DNA of 64,000 nt from Comamonas sp. (GCA_031277805.1 JAITLR010000017.1:248001-312000); one strand, 5' to 3'; counted from the stretch's first letter, positions 9,631-19,035 are shown. Translations and numbers: made by a program. The notes: a model not told the origin generated them from the letters alone.

Positions 9631-9703
9631 ACTTACGCAAACAAGGACGTGCAGCGAGCATTTCTATGGATGAAACGCCTGTCTGATTCGAGTTTGCGTA
9701 AGT
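9631..9703. repeat. Inverted-repeat element, copy A
   Basis: Perfect 12-bp arms ACTTACGCAAAC (9631-9642) and GTTTGCGTAAGT (9692-9703) enclose 49 nt. A diverged relative sits at 43613-43690, sharing CAAACAAGGA near one end and GTAAGTC at the other. The two copies form a small family of dispersed, non-coding elements with complementary ends. Confidence 0.6.
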
Positions 9704-9731
9704 CGTGTTTTTGTCTCCTGGCTGGAGATTC

Positions 9732-9756
9732 AAAGGGCAGCACCGGCTGCCCTTTT
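9732..9756 (+). terminator. Rho-independent terminator after the HIT gene
   Basis: Perfect 9-bp stem AAAGGGCAG (9732-9740) and CTGCCCTTT (9747-9755), loop CACCGG, followed by only a short T-run. It ends 22 bp before the start of the next gene, so it could also act as an attenuator for it. Confidence 0.7.
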
Positions 9757-9778
9757 ACGCATTGAATAGGAGAAAGTC

Positions 9779-10198
9779 ATGGCCGGATTGCAAGCCCATA
9801 CTCCCACCCCTGAATCCTTGACCGTGCATGGCGCATCGCGCGTGCTGGAAGTCTCATACTCGGACGGCAAGACCTTCCGTATTCCGTTCGAACTGCTGCG
9901 CGTATATTCGCCATCGGCCGAGGTGCAAGGCCACGGTCCGGGCCAGGAAGTGCTGCAGACGGGCAAGCGCGAGGTGGGCATCACCACCATCGAGCCCGTG
10001 GGCAACTACGCGATCAAGCCCTTCTTCAGCGACGGCCATGAAAGCGGCCTTTTCACCTGGGAATACCTGTACCAGCTGGGCAGTCAGCAGGATGAGCTGT
10101 GGCAGCAATATCTGCAGCGCCTGCAGGAGGCTGGCCTGGATCGCGACACGCCCATGCCAGAGAAGGGCACCGGTGGCCATGGCTGCAGCGTTCACTGA
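9779..10198 (+). CDS. DUF971 (GBBH-like N-terminal) domain protein
   Basis: A 139-residue protein made of one DUF971 domain, the small zinc-binding fold also found at the N-terminus of gamma-butyrobetaine hydroxylase. Characteristic stretches are SRVLEVSYSDGKTFRIPFELLRVYSPSAEV cut into its two strands, GKREVGITTIEPVGNYAIK and FSDGHESGLFTWEYLY. The C-terminus GTGGHGCSVH is His/Cys-rich. A good Shine-Dalgarno (AGGAGAAAG) precedes the ATG. In beta-proteobacteria this gene commonly sits next to ubiE, as it does here. Its molecular role is unknown; a link to Fe-S or quinone metabolism is suggested only by neighbourhood. Confidence 0.85.
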   Translation: MAGLQAHTPTPESLTVHGASRVLEVSYSDGKTFRIPFELLRVYSPSAEVQGHGPGQEVLQTGKREVGITTIEPVGNYAIKPFFSDGHESGLFTWEYLYQLGSQQDELWQQYLQRLQEAGLDRDTPMPEKGTGGHGCSVH

Positions 10199-10309
10199 GA
10201 TATGACTTTTCAGGGCTTGCCTGCAGTGCCAAAAGCCTGCAGCAGCGTCCCTCTGGTACCACACCACCCATGCGTTGCACGCAGGGTTATTGAGGCTGAT
10301 GCTATATTT

Positions 10310-10363
10310 ACAATAGCTTGTAGCGCAGACGTACCAAGCGCTTAAGGCCAATTCTTTCAAAAA
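10310..10363 (+). repeat. Short dispersed element (AATAGCTT type) upstream of ubiE
   Basis: CAATAGCTTGTAGCGC, then CAAGCGCTTAAGGCC and a terminal A-run, resembles the copy at 38373-38420 and weaker relatives elsewhere in this window. It lies in the 243-bp gap between the DUF971 gene and ubiE, which holds no gene. Confidence 0.4.
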
Positions 10364-10441
10364 ACCATAGTGCTTCAAAGCCTGTAGTCATACGGGGTTG
10401 TCGCTGTACGCGCAAGCACTGCCTGCTTAGCATTCTTTGTT

Positions 10442-11173
10442 ATGAGCTCCACACACTTCGGATTCCAGACTGTTGATGAAAGCGAGAAAGCATCGCGCGT
10501 ACGCGGTGTGTTCGACTCCGTGGCCTCCAAATACGATGTCATGAACGACGTGATGTCCGGTGGCCTGCACCGTGCCTGGAAGGCCTACACCCTGATGGTG
10601 GCCAACCTCAAGGAAGGTGACAAGGCGCTGGATATCGCAGGCGGTACGGGAGACCTGGCCCTGGCTTTCTCCAAGAAGGTGGGCGCTTCGGGTCAGGTGG
10701 TGCACACCGACATCAATGAAGCCATGTTGCGCGTGGGGCGTGACCGCCTGACCGACAAGGGGGTGATCCTGCCCACCATGGTCTGCGATGCGGAAAAGCT
10801 GCCTTTCCCCGACAACTATTTCGATCTGGTCAGCGTGGCTTTCGGCCTGCGCAATATGACGCACAAGGATGCCGCACTCAAGGAAATGAATCGCGTGCTG
10901 CGTCCTGGCGGCAAGCTGCTGGTGCTGGAGTTTTCCAAGGTGGCCAAGCCCCTGGAAAAGGCCTATGACTTTTACTCGTTCAAGGTTTTGCCAGCCATGG
11001 GCAAGCTGATCGCTGGTGATGCAGAGAGCTACCGCTATCTGGCCGAATCCATTCGCATGCACCCTGGTCAGAAGGAACTCAAGGCCCTGATGCAGCAATG
11101 CGGCTTTGGCCATGTGGACTATCACAACATGACAGGAGGCATCTGTGCCTTGCATGTGGGAATCAAGTGTTAA
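10442..11173 (+). CDS. ubiE: Demethylubiquinone/demethylmenaquinone C-methyltransferase
   Basis: A 243-residue class I SAM-dependent methyltransferase that adds the C-methyl group to the benzoquinone ring in ubiquinone synthesis. The N-terminus has [19 protein letters not shown], the first UbiE signature. The SAM-binding motif is [13 protein letters not shown] near residue 63, and the second signature [15 protein letters not shown] follows. Length fits E. coli UbiE (251). The start ATG at 10442 precedes [15 protein letters not shown], the normal N-terminus. It heads a plus-strand run with ubiJ and ubiB, with a Tim44-like gene between. Confidence 0.96.
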   Translation: MSSTHFGFQTVDESEKASRVRGVFDSVASKYDVMNDVMSGGLHRAWKAYTLMVANLKEGDKALDIAGGTGDLALAFSKKVGASGQVVHTDINEAMLRVGRDRLTDKGVILPTMVCDAEKLPFPDNYFDLVSVAFGLRNMTHKDAALKEMNRVLRPGGKLLVLEFSKVAKPLEKAYDFYSFKVLPAMGKLIAGDAESYRYLAESIRMHPGQKELKALMQQCGFGHVDYHNMTGGICALHVGIKC

Positions 11174-11224
11174 GAGCGCCTTGTGCGCGGATTTGTAGCG
11201 ACTTTCCAGAAGAAGGGAGATGAG

Positions 11225-12232
11225 ATGAAAAAATTGTGGTCAATCGCCTTGGTGGCAATGCTGGTCGTGGCTCACGGTCAGGCGGATGCAAAGCGCATGG
11301 GCGGCGGCTCGTCGTTCGGCAAGCAGTCCGGCAATGTCACACAGCGTGAAGCTTCTCGTGCTCCCGCTCACAACCCGCAGCAGGCTCCTCAGCAGAATAC
11401 GGCCCAGCAAAACCGTGCTGCACCACCTGCGCCTGCGGCTGCTGCACCCAAGAAACCATGGGGTGCCATGCTCGGCGGTCTGGCCGCGGGCCTGGGCCTG
11501 GCCTGGCTGGCCAACTCTCTGGGCCTGGGAGCAGCCTTCGGCAATATTTTGCTGATCGCTTTGCTGGCCATGGTTGCCATGGCCGTGATCGGCATGATCA
11601 TGCGCCGTCGCAATGCAACGCCTGCTGTGCAGAGCAATAGCAATCCATTTGCCTTCCAGGGCGCAACGCCCGTGGGTGCCGGCAATATGGGTGGCAACGT
11701 CAACGCGTCTCAGGCTCGCCAGTACAACCCCGAGAAGATCGGTAACGACGCATCGGCTCGTCCCTGGGAACAGGATCATCTGCCCGAAGCTGCTGCTGGC
11801 GGTGCCATGATCGGCTCGGCGCTCTCCGGCTCGCAAAGCTGGGGTGTGCCTCCTGGCTTCGATGCCGACGGTTTCCTCACGGCTGCCAAGCGCAATTTCG
11901 TGTCCCTGCAGTCTGCCTGGGACCGCTCCGACATCACGTCGCTGCGCGCCATGATGACCGACGAAATGCTGACCGAGATCCGCTCGCAGTTGTCCGAGCG
12001 CGAAGCGCAGCGCCCGGGCGAGCCCAATCACACGGAAGTCCTGATGATCGACGCCCAGCTGCTGGGTATCGAGGATCTGGGCAATGACTATATGGCCAGC
12101 GTCGAGTTCTCGGGCATGATCCGCGAAGATGCGTCCGCAGGTCCAAGCCCGTTCCGCGAGGTCTGGAACATGACCAAGCCCAAGAGCGGCTCCAGCGGCT
12201 GGCTGGTCGCTGGCGTGCAGGCGCTGCAATAA
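11225..12232 (+). CDS. Tim44-like domain membrane protein
   Basis: A 335-residue envelope protein. The N-terminus MKKLWSIALVAMLVVAHGQADA is a signal peptide or anchor. A Gln/Ala/Pro-rich linker runs to about residue 75, then two hydrophobic segments (LGGLAAGLGLAWLANSLGLG and FGNILLIALLAMVAMAVIGM). The last 120 residues are a Tim44/NTF2-like fold (FLTAAKRNFVSLQSAWDRSD through WLVAGVQAL). The ATG at 11225 has a strong AGAAGGGAG ribosome site; an upstream GTG does not give a signal peptide. It sits between ubiE and ubiJ, as in many beta-proteobacteria, which suggests a membrane role linked to quinone assembly, unproven. Confidence 0.85.
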   Translation: MKKLWSIALVAMLVVAHGQADAKRMGGGSSFGKQSGNVTQREASRAPAHNPQQAPQQNTAQQNRAAPPAPAAAAPKKPWGAMLGGLAAGLGLAWLANSLGLGAAFGNILLIALLAMVAMAVIGMIMRRRNATPAVQSNSNPFAFQGATPVGAGNMGGNVNASQARQYNPEKIGNDASARPWEQDHLPEAAAGGAMIGSALSGSQSWGVPPGFDADGFLTAAKRNFVSLQSAWDRSDITSLRAMMTDEMLTEIRSQLSEREAQRPGEPNHTEVLMIDAQLLGIEDLGNDYMASVEFSGMIREDASAGPSPFREVWNMTKPKSGSSGWLVAGVQALQ

Positions 12233-12264
12233 ACGCAGAAGATTGGCATCACTCGCGGCCCATG

Positions 12265-12350
12265 CGAGGGGCACCAAGCAAGGGCCGCCCCGCCGCGAAG
12301 ATGCCGTCCCCCTCAGGGGGAAGGCGCGTAGCGCCACAGGGGGGAATCAA
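12265..12350 (+). repeat. GC-rich dispersed repeat, copy 1
   Basis: Contains AGGGCCGCCCCG, then CGTCCCCCTCAGGGGG, GGCGCGTAGCGCC and a terminal CAGGGGGG. The segments CCCCCTCAGGGGG and GGCGCGTAGCGCC are each nearly palindromic. Relatives lie at 22080-22160 (opposite orientation) and 31190-31295. The copy fills most of the gap before ubiJ. Confidence 0.75.
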
Positions 12351-12371
12351 TTTCATGAATAATCGGGGGCT

Positions 12372-12983
12372 ATGGCAACACAGTCCCCTTTTTCTTTTCT
12401 GGGCGGTCTCGTCGAACGCGCGATGGCCGGACCTCAGGCTCCCCAATGGCTGGTGAGTGAAATGCACCAGCGTCTGGTGCTGTTCCTCAACCATGTGCTG
12501 ATGCAGGAAAAAGAGGCTATGGATCGCCTTGTGCGTCAGAAGGGCCGCATTGCACGCGTGCAATGGCGCCAGTATTCGGTGGCGCTGTTGGTCACGCCCG
12601 CAGGCCTCTTCGATGTGGCCCCCGAAGACGCCACGCCAGATCTGATGCTGGAAGTGACCGAGACCTCTCCTTTTTCCCTGGCTCAGACCGCGTTGCGCGG
12701 CGACAAGCCTTCCATTCGCATTGAAGGCGATGTGCAGTTTGCGGCCGAGATCAACTGGCTGGTGGACAACGTCAAGTGGGATGTGGAAGAAGACCTGGCG
12801 CGCGTGATCGGTGATGTACCAGCTCACACCATCGCCAAGGTGGCACGCACAGCTTCCCAGGGACTGCGCCAGTTTGTGGGTGCGCGCATGGGCAGCAAGG
12901 CCGACGCGGCAGCGACTGAAGCCAACACCGCCAGCACAGTGCCTGTGGCTTCCATGCCCGGCGGCGATTACACACAGCCATGA
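12372..12983 (+). CDS. ubiJ: Ubiquinone biosynthesis accessory factor UbiJ (SCP2-like)
   Basis: A 203-residue protein, matching E. coli UbiJ (201). The middle holds the lipid-binding SCP2 fold ([20 protein letters not shown] and [20 protein letters not shown]). The C-terminal half, [21 protein letters not shown] onwards, resembles the UbiJ helical tail. UbiJ acts with UbiK as a scaffold for the soluble Ubi complex and binds polyprenyl intermediates. Its stop overlaps the ubiB start by 4 bp (ATGA), so the two are translationally coupled. The ATG at 12372 is the longest open start; GGGGG lies only 2 bp upstream, so initiation may be weak. Confidence 0.9.
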   Translation: MATQSPFSFLGGLVERAMAGPQAPQWLVSEMHQRLVLFLNHVLMQEKEAMDRLVRQKGRIARVQWRQYSVALLVTPAGLFDVAPEDATPDLMLEVTETSPFSLAQTALRGDKPSIRIEGDVQFAAEINWLVDNVKWDVEEDLARVIGDVPAHTIAKVARTASQGLRQFVGARMGSKADAAATEANTASTVPVASMPGGDYTQP

Positions 12984-14548
12984 GCCGTTTTCTGCGAGGT
13001 TGGGCCATCCTCTGGGTGGTGTTTCGTTATGGTCTGGATGAGCTGGTGCTCTCCGGCCTGCCCCATCCTGCGCTGCGCAGGCTGCGTGGCGTGCTCACCT
13101 TCGGTCGCAAGCTCGACAAGCCGCGCGGCCAGCGCCTGCGTGAGGCATTGGAGGAGCTGGGCCCCATCTTCGTGAAGTTTGGTCAGGTGCTGTCCACCCG
13201 CAGCGACCTGATGCCTCCAGATGTGGCCGAAGAGCTGGCCAAGCTGCAGGATCGCGTGCCACCTTTCGATTCCCAGATCGCTGTGGACACCATCGAGCGA
13301 TCCTTTCGCAAGTCGCTCGATCAGATTTTCGTGAGCTTTGACCGCCAGCCGGTGGCCAGCGCTTCGATCGCTCAGGTGCACTTTGCCGTGATCCGTGACA
13401 AGAGCGGTGTGGAGCATGAGGTCGCAGTCAAGGTGTTGCGACCTGGCATGAAGACCGTGATCGACAAGGATCTGGCTCTGATGCATATGATGGCGAGTTG
13501 GCTGGAAAAGCTCTCGCACGACGGCAAGCGGCTCAAACCCAAGGAAGTGGTTGCCGAGTTCGACAACTACCTGCATGACGAGCTGGACCTGATCCGTGAA
13601 GCCTCCAATGCCGCGCAACTGCGCCGCAATATGGAAGGTCTGGACCTGGTGCTGATCCCTGAAATCCACTGGGATTACTGCCACACCGATGTGATGGTGA
13701 TGGAACGCATGAAGGGCGTGCCCATCAGCCAGGTCGAGCGTCTGCGCGAAGCCGGCGTGGACATTCCCAAATTGGCGCGTGACGGAGTGACCATCTTCTT
13801 CACCCAGGTGTTTCGCGATGGTTTCTTCCATGCCGACATGCACCCGGGCAACATCATGGTCAGCCTGGAGCCCGAGACCTTCGGTCGCTATATCTCGCTG
13901 GACTTCGGCATCGTCGGCACGCTGACCGAATTCGACAAGGAATATCTGGCGCAGAACTTTCTGGCCTTCTTCCGTCGTGACTACAAGCGCGTTGCGGCCC
14001 TGCACGTGGAAAGCGGCTGGGTGCCGGCCAATACCCGTGTGGAAGAGCTGGAAGCCGCCATTCGCGCCGTGTGCGAGCCGTATTTCGATCGTCCTCTGGC
14101 CGAAATCTCGCTGGGCATGGTGCTGATGCGCCTGTTCCAGACATCGCGCCGCTTCCAGGTCGAGATACAGCCGCAGCTGGTGCTGCTGCAAAAAACCCTG
14201 CTCAACATCGAGGGGCTGGGCCGTCAGCTCGACCCCAATCTGGACCTCTGGAGCACGGCCAAGCCATTTCTCGAGAAATGGATGCTGGACCAGATGGGGC
14301 CGCAGCGCCTGTGGCGTGAAATTCAGGCGCAGGCTCCGCGTTACGCGAAAATCCTGCCCGATCTGCCGCGCGTACTTCACCAGTACCTCTCCAGCAAGGG
14401 CGCCGACCGCGAGCACGATGACTTGCTCAAAGAGTTGCTCAAACAACAAAAGACCACGAACCGTCTGCTGCAGGCCATTCTCTGCGGCGGCATCGGTTTC
14501 GTCATCGGTCTGGTGGTGCTGCAGATTCTGCTGCGTATCCGCTTCTAA
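12980..14548 (+). CDS. ubiB: Ubiquinone biosynthesis atypical kinase UbiB
   Basis: A 522-residue ABC1/ADCK/UbiB family protein. The KxGQ motif, which occupies the kinase active site in this family, is in [13 protein letters not shown] near residue 60. The Ala-rich loop replacing the usual glycine loop is [13 protein letters not shown]. The catalytic [10 protein letters not shown] and metal-binding LDFGIVG follow. Two hydrophobic helices at the extreme C-terminus ([19 protein letters not shown]) anchor it in the membrane. It supports ubiquinone synthesis, probably by ATP-driven lipid extraction. The ATG at 12980 overlaps ubiJ. Confidence 0.95.
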   Translation: MSRFLRGWAILWVVFRYGLDELVLSGLPHPALRRLRGVLTFGRKLDKPRGQRLREALEELGPIFVKFGQVLSTRSDLMPPDVAEELAKLQDRVPPFDSQIAVDTIERSFRKSLDQIFVSFDRQPVASASIAQVHFAVIRDKSGVEHEVAVKVLRPGMKTVIDKDLALMHMMASWLEKLSHDGKRLKPKEVVAEFDNYLHDELDLIREASNAAQLRRNMEGLDLVLIPEIHWDYCHTDVMVMERMKGVPISQVERLREAGVDIPKLARDGVTIFFTQVFRDGFFHADMHPGNIMVSLEPETFGRYISLDFGIVGTLTEFDKEYLAQNFLAFFRRDYKRVAALHVESGWVPANTRVEELEAAIRAVCEPYFDRPLAEISLGMVLMRLFQTSRRFQVEIQPQLVLLQKTLLNIEGLGRQLDPNLDLWSTAKPFLEKWMLDQMGPQRLWREIQAQAPRYAKILPDLPRVLHQYLSSKGADREHDDLLKELLKQQKTTNRLLQAILCGGIGFVIGLVVLQILLRIRF

Positions 14549-14584
14549 CAAACAACTTCCAATTTCTGCAACAGGAGTGCCAGC

Positions 14585-16036
14585 GTGCTGCTCTCATTGG
14601 TCATCGTCTATCTGTTTGTGACCATAGGCATTGGCCTGTGGGCGGCCAAACGGGTGAAAAACACGGCCGACTTTGCCATTGCAGGGCGTCATCTGCCGCT
14701 GTACATGATCATCACCACCACCTTCGCAACCTGGTTCGGGTCCGAGCTGGTGCTGGGCGTGCCTGCCAAGTTCATCGAGGGCGGTCTGCACGCGCTGGTG
14801 GAAGACCCGTTTGGTGCGGGCATGTGTCTGATTCTGGTGGGCGCCTTCTTTGCCGCCAGGCTCTACCGCATGAATCTGCTGACCATCAGCGATTACTATC
14901 GCGCGCGCTATGGGCGCACGATAGAAGTGATCTGCTCGATGATCATCATGCTCAGCTATCTGGGCTGGGTCTCGGCGCAGGTCACTGCGCTGGGTCTGGT
15001 GTTCAATCTGCTGTCGGGCGGCGCAGTCAGCATTCCCATGGGCATGACGATTGGCGTGCTCTCGGTGCTGGTCTACACGCTGTTCGGCGGCATGTGGTCC
15101 GTGGCCGTGACGGACTTTGTGCAGATGATCATTCTGGTCATCGGCTTGCTGGTGCTGGCCTTTTTTGCTGGTGATATGGCGGGCGGCGCGGGCAAGGTGG
15201 TGGATCTGGCCACCAGCCGTGATCTGTTCAAGTTTCTGCCGGAGCCTTCGTTCCACGAAGTCGTGTTCTTCATCGGTGCTGCCGTGACCATGATGTTGGG
15301 TTCCATCCCCCAGCAGGACATCTTTCAGCGCGTGATGTCGGCTGATACCGAGAAATCGGCCGTGCGCGGCACCATCATCGGTGGCGCCTGCTATGTGATC
15401 TTTGCCTTCGTGCCCATGTTTCTCGTGGCCAGTGCGCTCATCATCATGCCGACCGAGGCCGCGGCCCTGCTGGCCGAAGATCCACAGAAGGTATTACCCA
15501 CGCTGGTGATGGACAAGATGCCGTTCGCCATGCAGGTGCTGTTCTTCGGCGCGCTGCTGTCGGCCATCAAGTCCTGCGCCTCGGCCACCTTGCTGGCGCC
15601 CAGCGTGACGTTCACCGAGAACATCTGGCGTCAGTTCCGCCCGTACACCACGGACAAGGACAACCTCAAGACCATGCGCATCAGCGTGCTGGTGTTTGCT
15701 GCCTGCGTGCTGGGCTATTCCATCATGATGCAGGGCACGCCGATCTACGAGTTGGTTGCCAGCGCCTATCAGGTGCCGCTGGTGGGCGCATTTGTGCCCC
15801 TGGTCTTTGGTTTGTACTGGAAGCGCGCCACGACCCAAGGTGCCGTCAGTGCAGTGGTTCTGGGGATTGGCGTGTGGCTGGTTTTCATGGTCACACCAGT
15901 GCTGAATACGGCTTTCCCACAGCAGCTGGCTGGTCTTTTGTCGGCCGTCTTTGGCATGGTGGCGGGTTCCTTGCTGCCGCAATGGATCGGCAATCACCAG
16001 CGTGAAATCGAGGGCTACGCGCAGGTCAAGGCCTGA
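14585..16036 (+). CDS. Sodium:solute symporter family transporter
   Basis: A 483-residue integral membrane protein of the SSS family with about 13 hydrophobic helices. The start VIYLFVTIGIGLWAAKRVKN, then the motif FAIAGRHLPLYMIITTTFAT, is typical of this fold, as are WFGSELVLGVPAKF and ISDYYRARYGR. Members import solutes such as proline, pantothenate or carboxylates with sodium; the substrate here cannot be assigned. The start is a GTG at 14585 with an AACAGGAG ribosome site. It follows ubiB by 36 bp but need not share function with it. Confidence 0.85.
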   Translation: MLLSLVIVYLFVTIGIGLWAAKRVKNTADFAIAGRHLPLYMIITTTFATWFGSELVLGVPAKFIEGGLHALVEDPFGAGMCLILVGAFFAARLYRMNLLTISDYYRARYGRTIEVICSMIIMLSYLGWVSAQVTALGLVFNLLSGGAVSIPMGMTIGVLSVLVYTLFGGMWSVAVTDFVQMIILVIGLLVLAFFAGDMAGGAGKVVDLATSRDLFKFLPEPSFHEVVFFIGAAVTMMLGSIPQQDIFQRVMSADTEKSAVRGTIIGGACYVIFAFVPMFLVASALIIMPTEAAALLAEDPQKVLPTLVMDKMPFAMQVLFFGALLSAIKSCASATLLAPSVTFTENIWRQFRPYTTDKDNLKTMRISVLVFAACVLGYSIMMQGTPIYELVASAYQVPLVGAFVPLVFGLYWKRATTQGAVSAVVLGIGVWLVFMVTPVLNTAFPQQLAGLLSAVFGMVAGSLLPQWIGNHQREIEGYAQVKA

Positions 16037-16096
16037 ATCCCGATTCGGGCGCTGTCCAAGATGTCGTTGCAATGCAGCAAAACAAGGGTCGGCGCC

Positions 16097-16102
16097 TATA
16101 AT
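16097..16102 (+). promoter_or_regulatory. Consensus -10 box upstream of the fmdB-like gene
   Basis: A perfect TATAAT, 33 bp before the ATG at 16136. No good -35 at 16-18 bp spacing is visible; the nearest TTGCAA is 24 bp upstream. It probably starts the fmdB-DUF502-aspS transcript. Confidence 0.45.
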
Positions 16103-16135
16103 TGAGGGTTTTTGCACTTCCCTCGTTTTAGCGCT

Positions 16136-16408
16136 ATGCCTATCTATGCATACAAGTGTGGCTCCTGTGGCCATGCCAAGGATGTGCTGCGGAAAATCTC
16201 GGACGCGCCGCTGACCGTGTGCCCTGCTTGCGGGGTCGAGGCCTTTTCCAAGCAGCTCACAGCCCCGGGCTTTCAGCTCAAGGGCTCTGGCTGGTACGCC
16301 ACGGACTTCAAGAACAGCGGCAGCAAACCGGCTGCAAGCACCTCTTCATCCACTGACAGTGCTGCTGCGCCTGCAGCCGCTCCTGCTCCTGCCACCGCCA
16401 ATTCCTGA
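16136..16408 (+). CDS. FmdB family zinc-ribbon protein
   Basis: A 90-residue protein beginning MPIYAYKCGSCGHAKD, the standard start of the FmdB/CxxC_CXXC_SSSS regulatory-type zinc ribbon. Two CxxC pairs, CGSC and CPAC, separated by about 25 residues, would bind one zinc ion. The stretch KQLTAPGFQLKGSGWYATDF is conserved in the family. The tail is Ala/Pro/Ser-rich and disordered. The start at 16136 is preferred over an upstream in-frame codon because it places MPIYAY at the N-terminus. It is followed 14 bp later by a DUF502 gene and then aspS, a common beta-proteobacterial order. Role unknown. Confidence 0.88.
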   Translation: MPIYAYKCGSCGHAKDVLRKISDAPLTVCPACGVEAFSKQLTAPGFQLKGSGWYATDFKNSGSKPAASTSSSTDSAAAPAAAPAPATANS

Positions 16409-16422
16409 GGCTCACTCACACT

Positions 16423-17070
16423 ATGTCTGCATTGCGCAAGTGGTTGATCGCCGGTCTGCTGGTCATCGTTCCCCTGGTGATCACGCTGGGCGTGCTCAAC
16501 TGGATCATCGGAACCTTGGATCAGACGCTGGCCATTCTTCCGGAAGCTTGGCAGCCCGACAAATTGCTGGGCGTGCACATTCCGGGCTTCGGTGTCATTC
16601 TGACCTTGCTGATCCTGCTGCTGGTCGGCGGTATCGCCAGCAACTTCATCGGCCGCAAGCTGGTGGGCTGGGGCGATGCGCTGGTGCGCCGCATTCCCGT
16701 GGTGCGCTCCATCTATTCCAGCGTCAAGCAGGTCTCGGACACCGTGTTCTCCGACAGCGGCAATGCTTTTCGCACGGCGGTGATGGTGCAATGGCCGCGC
16801 GAGGGCGTCTGGACCGTGGCTTTCGTCACAGGTCAGCCCAGCGGTGAAGTGGCAGCCCTGCTGCGCGATGACTATGTCAGCGTCTTTGTGCCCACCACGC
16901 CCAACCCCACGGGCGGCTACTTTGTGCTGGTGCGCAAGAGCGAGTGCATTGAGCTGGAAATGAGTGTGGATGCTGCGCTCAAATATATTGTTTCGATGGG
17001 CGTGGTGGCACCGCCAGACCTCGCTCTGATCGAAGAATCCAAACAACAAACAACCTTGTCGCACCCCTAA
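16423..17070 (+). CDS. DUF502 family membrane protein
   Basis: A 215-residue protein with two hydrophobic segments (LIAGLLVIVPLVITLGVLNW near residues 8-27 and FGVILTLLILLLVGGIASNF near 53-72). They are followed by a conserved soluble part with RRIPVVRSIYSSVKQVSDTV and VFVPTTPNPTGGYFVLV. These are the hallmarks of DUF502 proteins. The family is widespread but has no settled function. It lies between the zinc-ribbon gene and aspS, 18 bp from the latter, so cotranscription is likely. Confidence 0.88.
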   Translation: MSALRKWLIAGLLVIVPLVITLGVLNWIIGTLDQTLAILPEAWQPDKLLGVHIPGFGVILTLLILLLVGGIASNFIGRKLVGWGDALVRRIPVVRSIYSSVKQVSDTVFSDSGNAFRTAVMVQWPREGVWTVAFVTGQPSGEVAALLRDDYVSVFVPTTPNPTGGYFVLVRKSECIELEMSVDAALKYIVSMGVVAPPDLALIEESKQQTTLSHP

Positions 17071-17088
17071 GGGTGCAGGAAGACTTTC

Positions 17089-18894
17089 ATGGCAATGCGT
17101 ACTCAATACTGCGGTCTGGTGACCGAAGCCCAAATGGGCGAAACCGTGACCCTGTGCGGCTGGGTGAACCGCCGCCGTGACCACGGTGGTGTGATCTTCA
17201 TCGACCTGCGCGACCGCGAAGGCTATGTGCAAGTGGTGTGCGACCCCGATCGCGCCGAGATGTTCAAGACTGCCGAAGGCGTGCGCAACGAGTTCTGCGT
17301 GCAGGTCAAGGGTCTGGTGCGCCCCCGTCCCGAAGGCACGACCAACGACAAGCTCAAGAGCGGCCAGATCGAAGTGCTGTGCCATGAGCTGAACGTGCTC
17401 AACGCCTCCGTCACGCCTCCCTTCCAGCTGGACGACGACAACCTGTCGGAAACCGTGCGCCTGACAAACCGCGTGCTGGACCTGCGCCGCCCCGTGATGC
17501 AGCGCAATATGATGCTGCGCTACAAGACCGCCATCCAGGTGCGCAACTATCTGGACAAGCTGAGCTTCATCGACATCGAAACCCCCATGCTGGGCAAGTC
17601 CACACCCGAAGGCGCGCGCGACTATCTGGTGCCCTCGCGCGTGCATGACGGCGAATTCTTCGCGTTGCCCCAGTCGCCCCAGCTGTACAAGCAGATGCTG
17701 ATGGTGGCCGGCTACGACCGTTACTACCAGATCACCAAGTGCTTCCGCGACGAGGACCTGCGCGCCGACCGCCAGCCCGAATTCACGCAGATCGACTGCG
17801 AAACCTCCTTCCTGAACGAAGAAGAAATCCGCGCCATCTTCCAGCAGATGATCACGGAAGTGTTCCAGACCCAACTAGGTGTCGATCTGGGCGAGTTCCC
17901 CATGATGACCTACCAGGACGCGGCCTTCCGCTTCGGTTCGGACAAGCCTGACCTGCGCGTCAAGCTGGAGTTCACCGAGCTGACCGACTGCATGGGCGAT
18001 GTGGACTTCAAGGTCTTCTCCGTGCCTGCCACGACCAAGGGTGGTCGTGTCGTGGCCCTACGCGTGCCCGGCGGCGCTGCGATCTCGCGCGGCGAAATCG
18101 ACGGCTACACCGAGTTCGTCAAGATCTATGGCGCCAAGGGCCTGGCCTGGATCAAGGTCAACGAAGTGGCCAAGGGCCGTGATGGCCTGCAGTCGCCCAT
18201 CGTCAAGAACCTGCACGATGCCGCGATCGCCGAAATCCTCAAGCGCACCGGCGCGCAAGACGGCGACCTGTTGTTCTTCGGTGCCGACAAGGAAAAGATC
18301 GTCAACGACTCCATCGGTGCGCTGCGCCTGAAGGTCGGTCACAGCGAATTCGGCAAGAAGAACGGCCTGTTCGAAGACAAGTGGGCACCGCTGTGGGTGG
18401 TGGACTTCCCCATGTTCGAGCATGACGAGGAAGACAACCGCTGGGTGGCTGTGCATCACCCCTTCACTTCGCCCAAGGACGGCCACGAAGAGCTGATGGT
18501 CACCGACCCCGGCAAGTGCATCGCCAAGGCCTACGACATGGTGCTGAACGGCTGGGAGCTGGGCGGTGGCTCGGTGCGTATCCACCGCGCCGACGTGCAG
18601 GCCAAGGTGTTTGCCGCCCTGAACATCTCGCCAGAAGACCAGCGCGCCAAGTTCGGCTACCTGCTGGACGCGCTGCAGTACGGCGCGCCTCCCCACGGTG
18701 GTCTGGCCTTCGGTCTGGACCGTCTGATCACGCTGATGACCGGTTCGGACTCCATCCGTGACGTGATCGCCTTCCCCAAGACCCAGCGCGCCCAGGACCT
18801 GCTGACCCAGGCGCCTTCGCCCGTGGACGAAAAGCAGCTGCGCGACCTGCACATCAAGCTGCGCAACCCCGTGGTGACCACCACCGAGGCTTGA
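17089..18894 (+). CDS. aspS: Aspartyl-tRNA synthetase
   Basis: A 601-residue class II synthetase of the bacterial type (E. coli 590), charging tRNA-Asp. The N-terminal OB anticodon-binding domain has [20 protein letters not shown]. Class II motif 2 is [16 protein letters not shown] and motif 3 is GLAFGLDRL near the C-terminus. The bacterial GAD insertion lies between them (about residues 290-420). AspRS can be discriminating or able also to charge tRNA-Asn; this cannot be decided by eye. The gene ends at a strong terminator. Start ATG at 17089; a second ATG two codons on is also possible. Confidence 0.96.
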   Translation: MAMRTQYCGLVTEAQMGETVTLCGWVNRRRDHGGVIFIDLRDREGYVQVVCDPDRAEMFKTAEGVRNEFCVQVKGLVRPRPEGTTNDKLKSGQIEVLCHELNVLNASVTPPFQLDDDNLSETVRLTNRVLDLRRPVMQRNMMLRYKTAIQVRNYLDKLSFIDIETPMLGKSTPEGARDYLVPSRVHDGEFFALPQSPQLYKQMLMVAGYDRYYQITKCFRDEDLRADRQPEFTQIDCETSFLNEEEIRAIFQQMITEVFQTQLGVDLGEFPMMTYQDAAFRFGSDKPDLRVKLEFTELTDCMGDVDFKVFSVPATTKGGRVVALRVPGGAAISRGEIDGYTEFVKIYGAKGLAWIKVNEVAKGRDGLQSPIVKNLHDAAIAEILKRTGAQDGDLLFFGADKEKIVNDSIGALRLKVGHSEFGKKNGLFEDKWAPLWVVDFPMFEHDEEDNRWVAVHHPFTSPKDGHEELMVTDPGKCIAKAYDMVLNGWELGGGSVRIHRADVQAKVFAALNISPEDQRAKFGYLLDALQYGAPPHGGLAFGLDRLITLMTGSDSIRDVIAFPKTQRAQDLLTQAPSPVDEKQLRDLHIKLRNPVVTTTEA

Positions 18895-18951
18895 TGCATT
18901 GCTGTCGGCACAAGGCCTTGAGCTTTGTGCCGTACCTTGTGCGATAGTCCG

Positions 18952-18988
18952 GGCGCCAGACAGCGAATTCGCTGCTGGCGCTTTTTTG
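18952..18988 (+). terminator. Terminator of aspS
   Basis: GCGCCAG (18953-18959) pairs with CTGGCGC (18975-18981), with a smaller inner hairpin AGCGAATTCGCT, followed by a run of T. Confidence 0.8.
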
Positions 18989-19035
18989 TTGCTATTTGAT
19001 CAATAGCTTGCTCCTCTTGCTTTTTCGGAAATTCC

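Noticed and set aside
10199..10441. Clear sigma-70 promoter for ubiE
   Set aside because: TTGCAC and TATATT are present near 10275 and 10303 but 22 bp apart, too far for a normal promoter.
12233..12371. Small gene between the Tim44-like gene and ubiJ
   Set aside because: The frame at 12262-12456 is formed by the GC-rich dispersed repeat and overlaps ubiJ out of phase.
12968..14551. Open frame of 527 codons antisense to ubiB
   Set aside because: UbiB is unmistakable on the plus strand; the antisense translation has low complexity and no motif. The same applies to long antisense frames over ugpB, the dynamin gene and the chemoreceptors.
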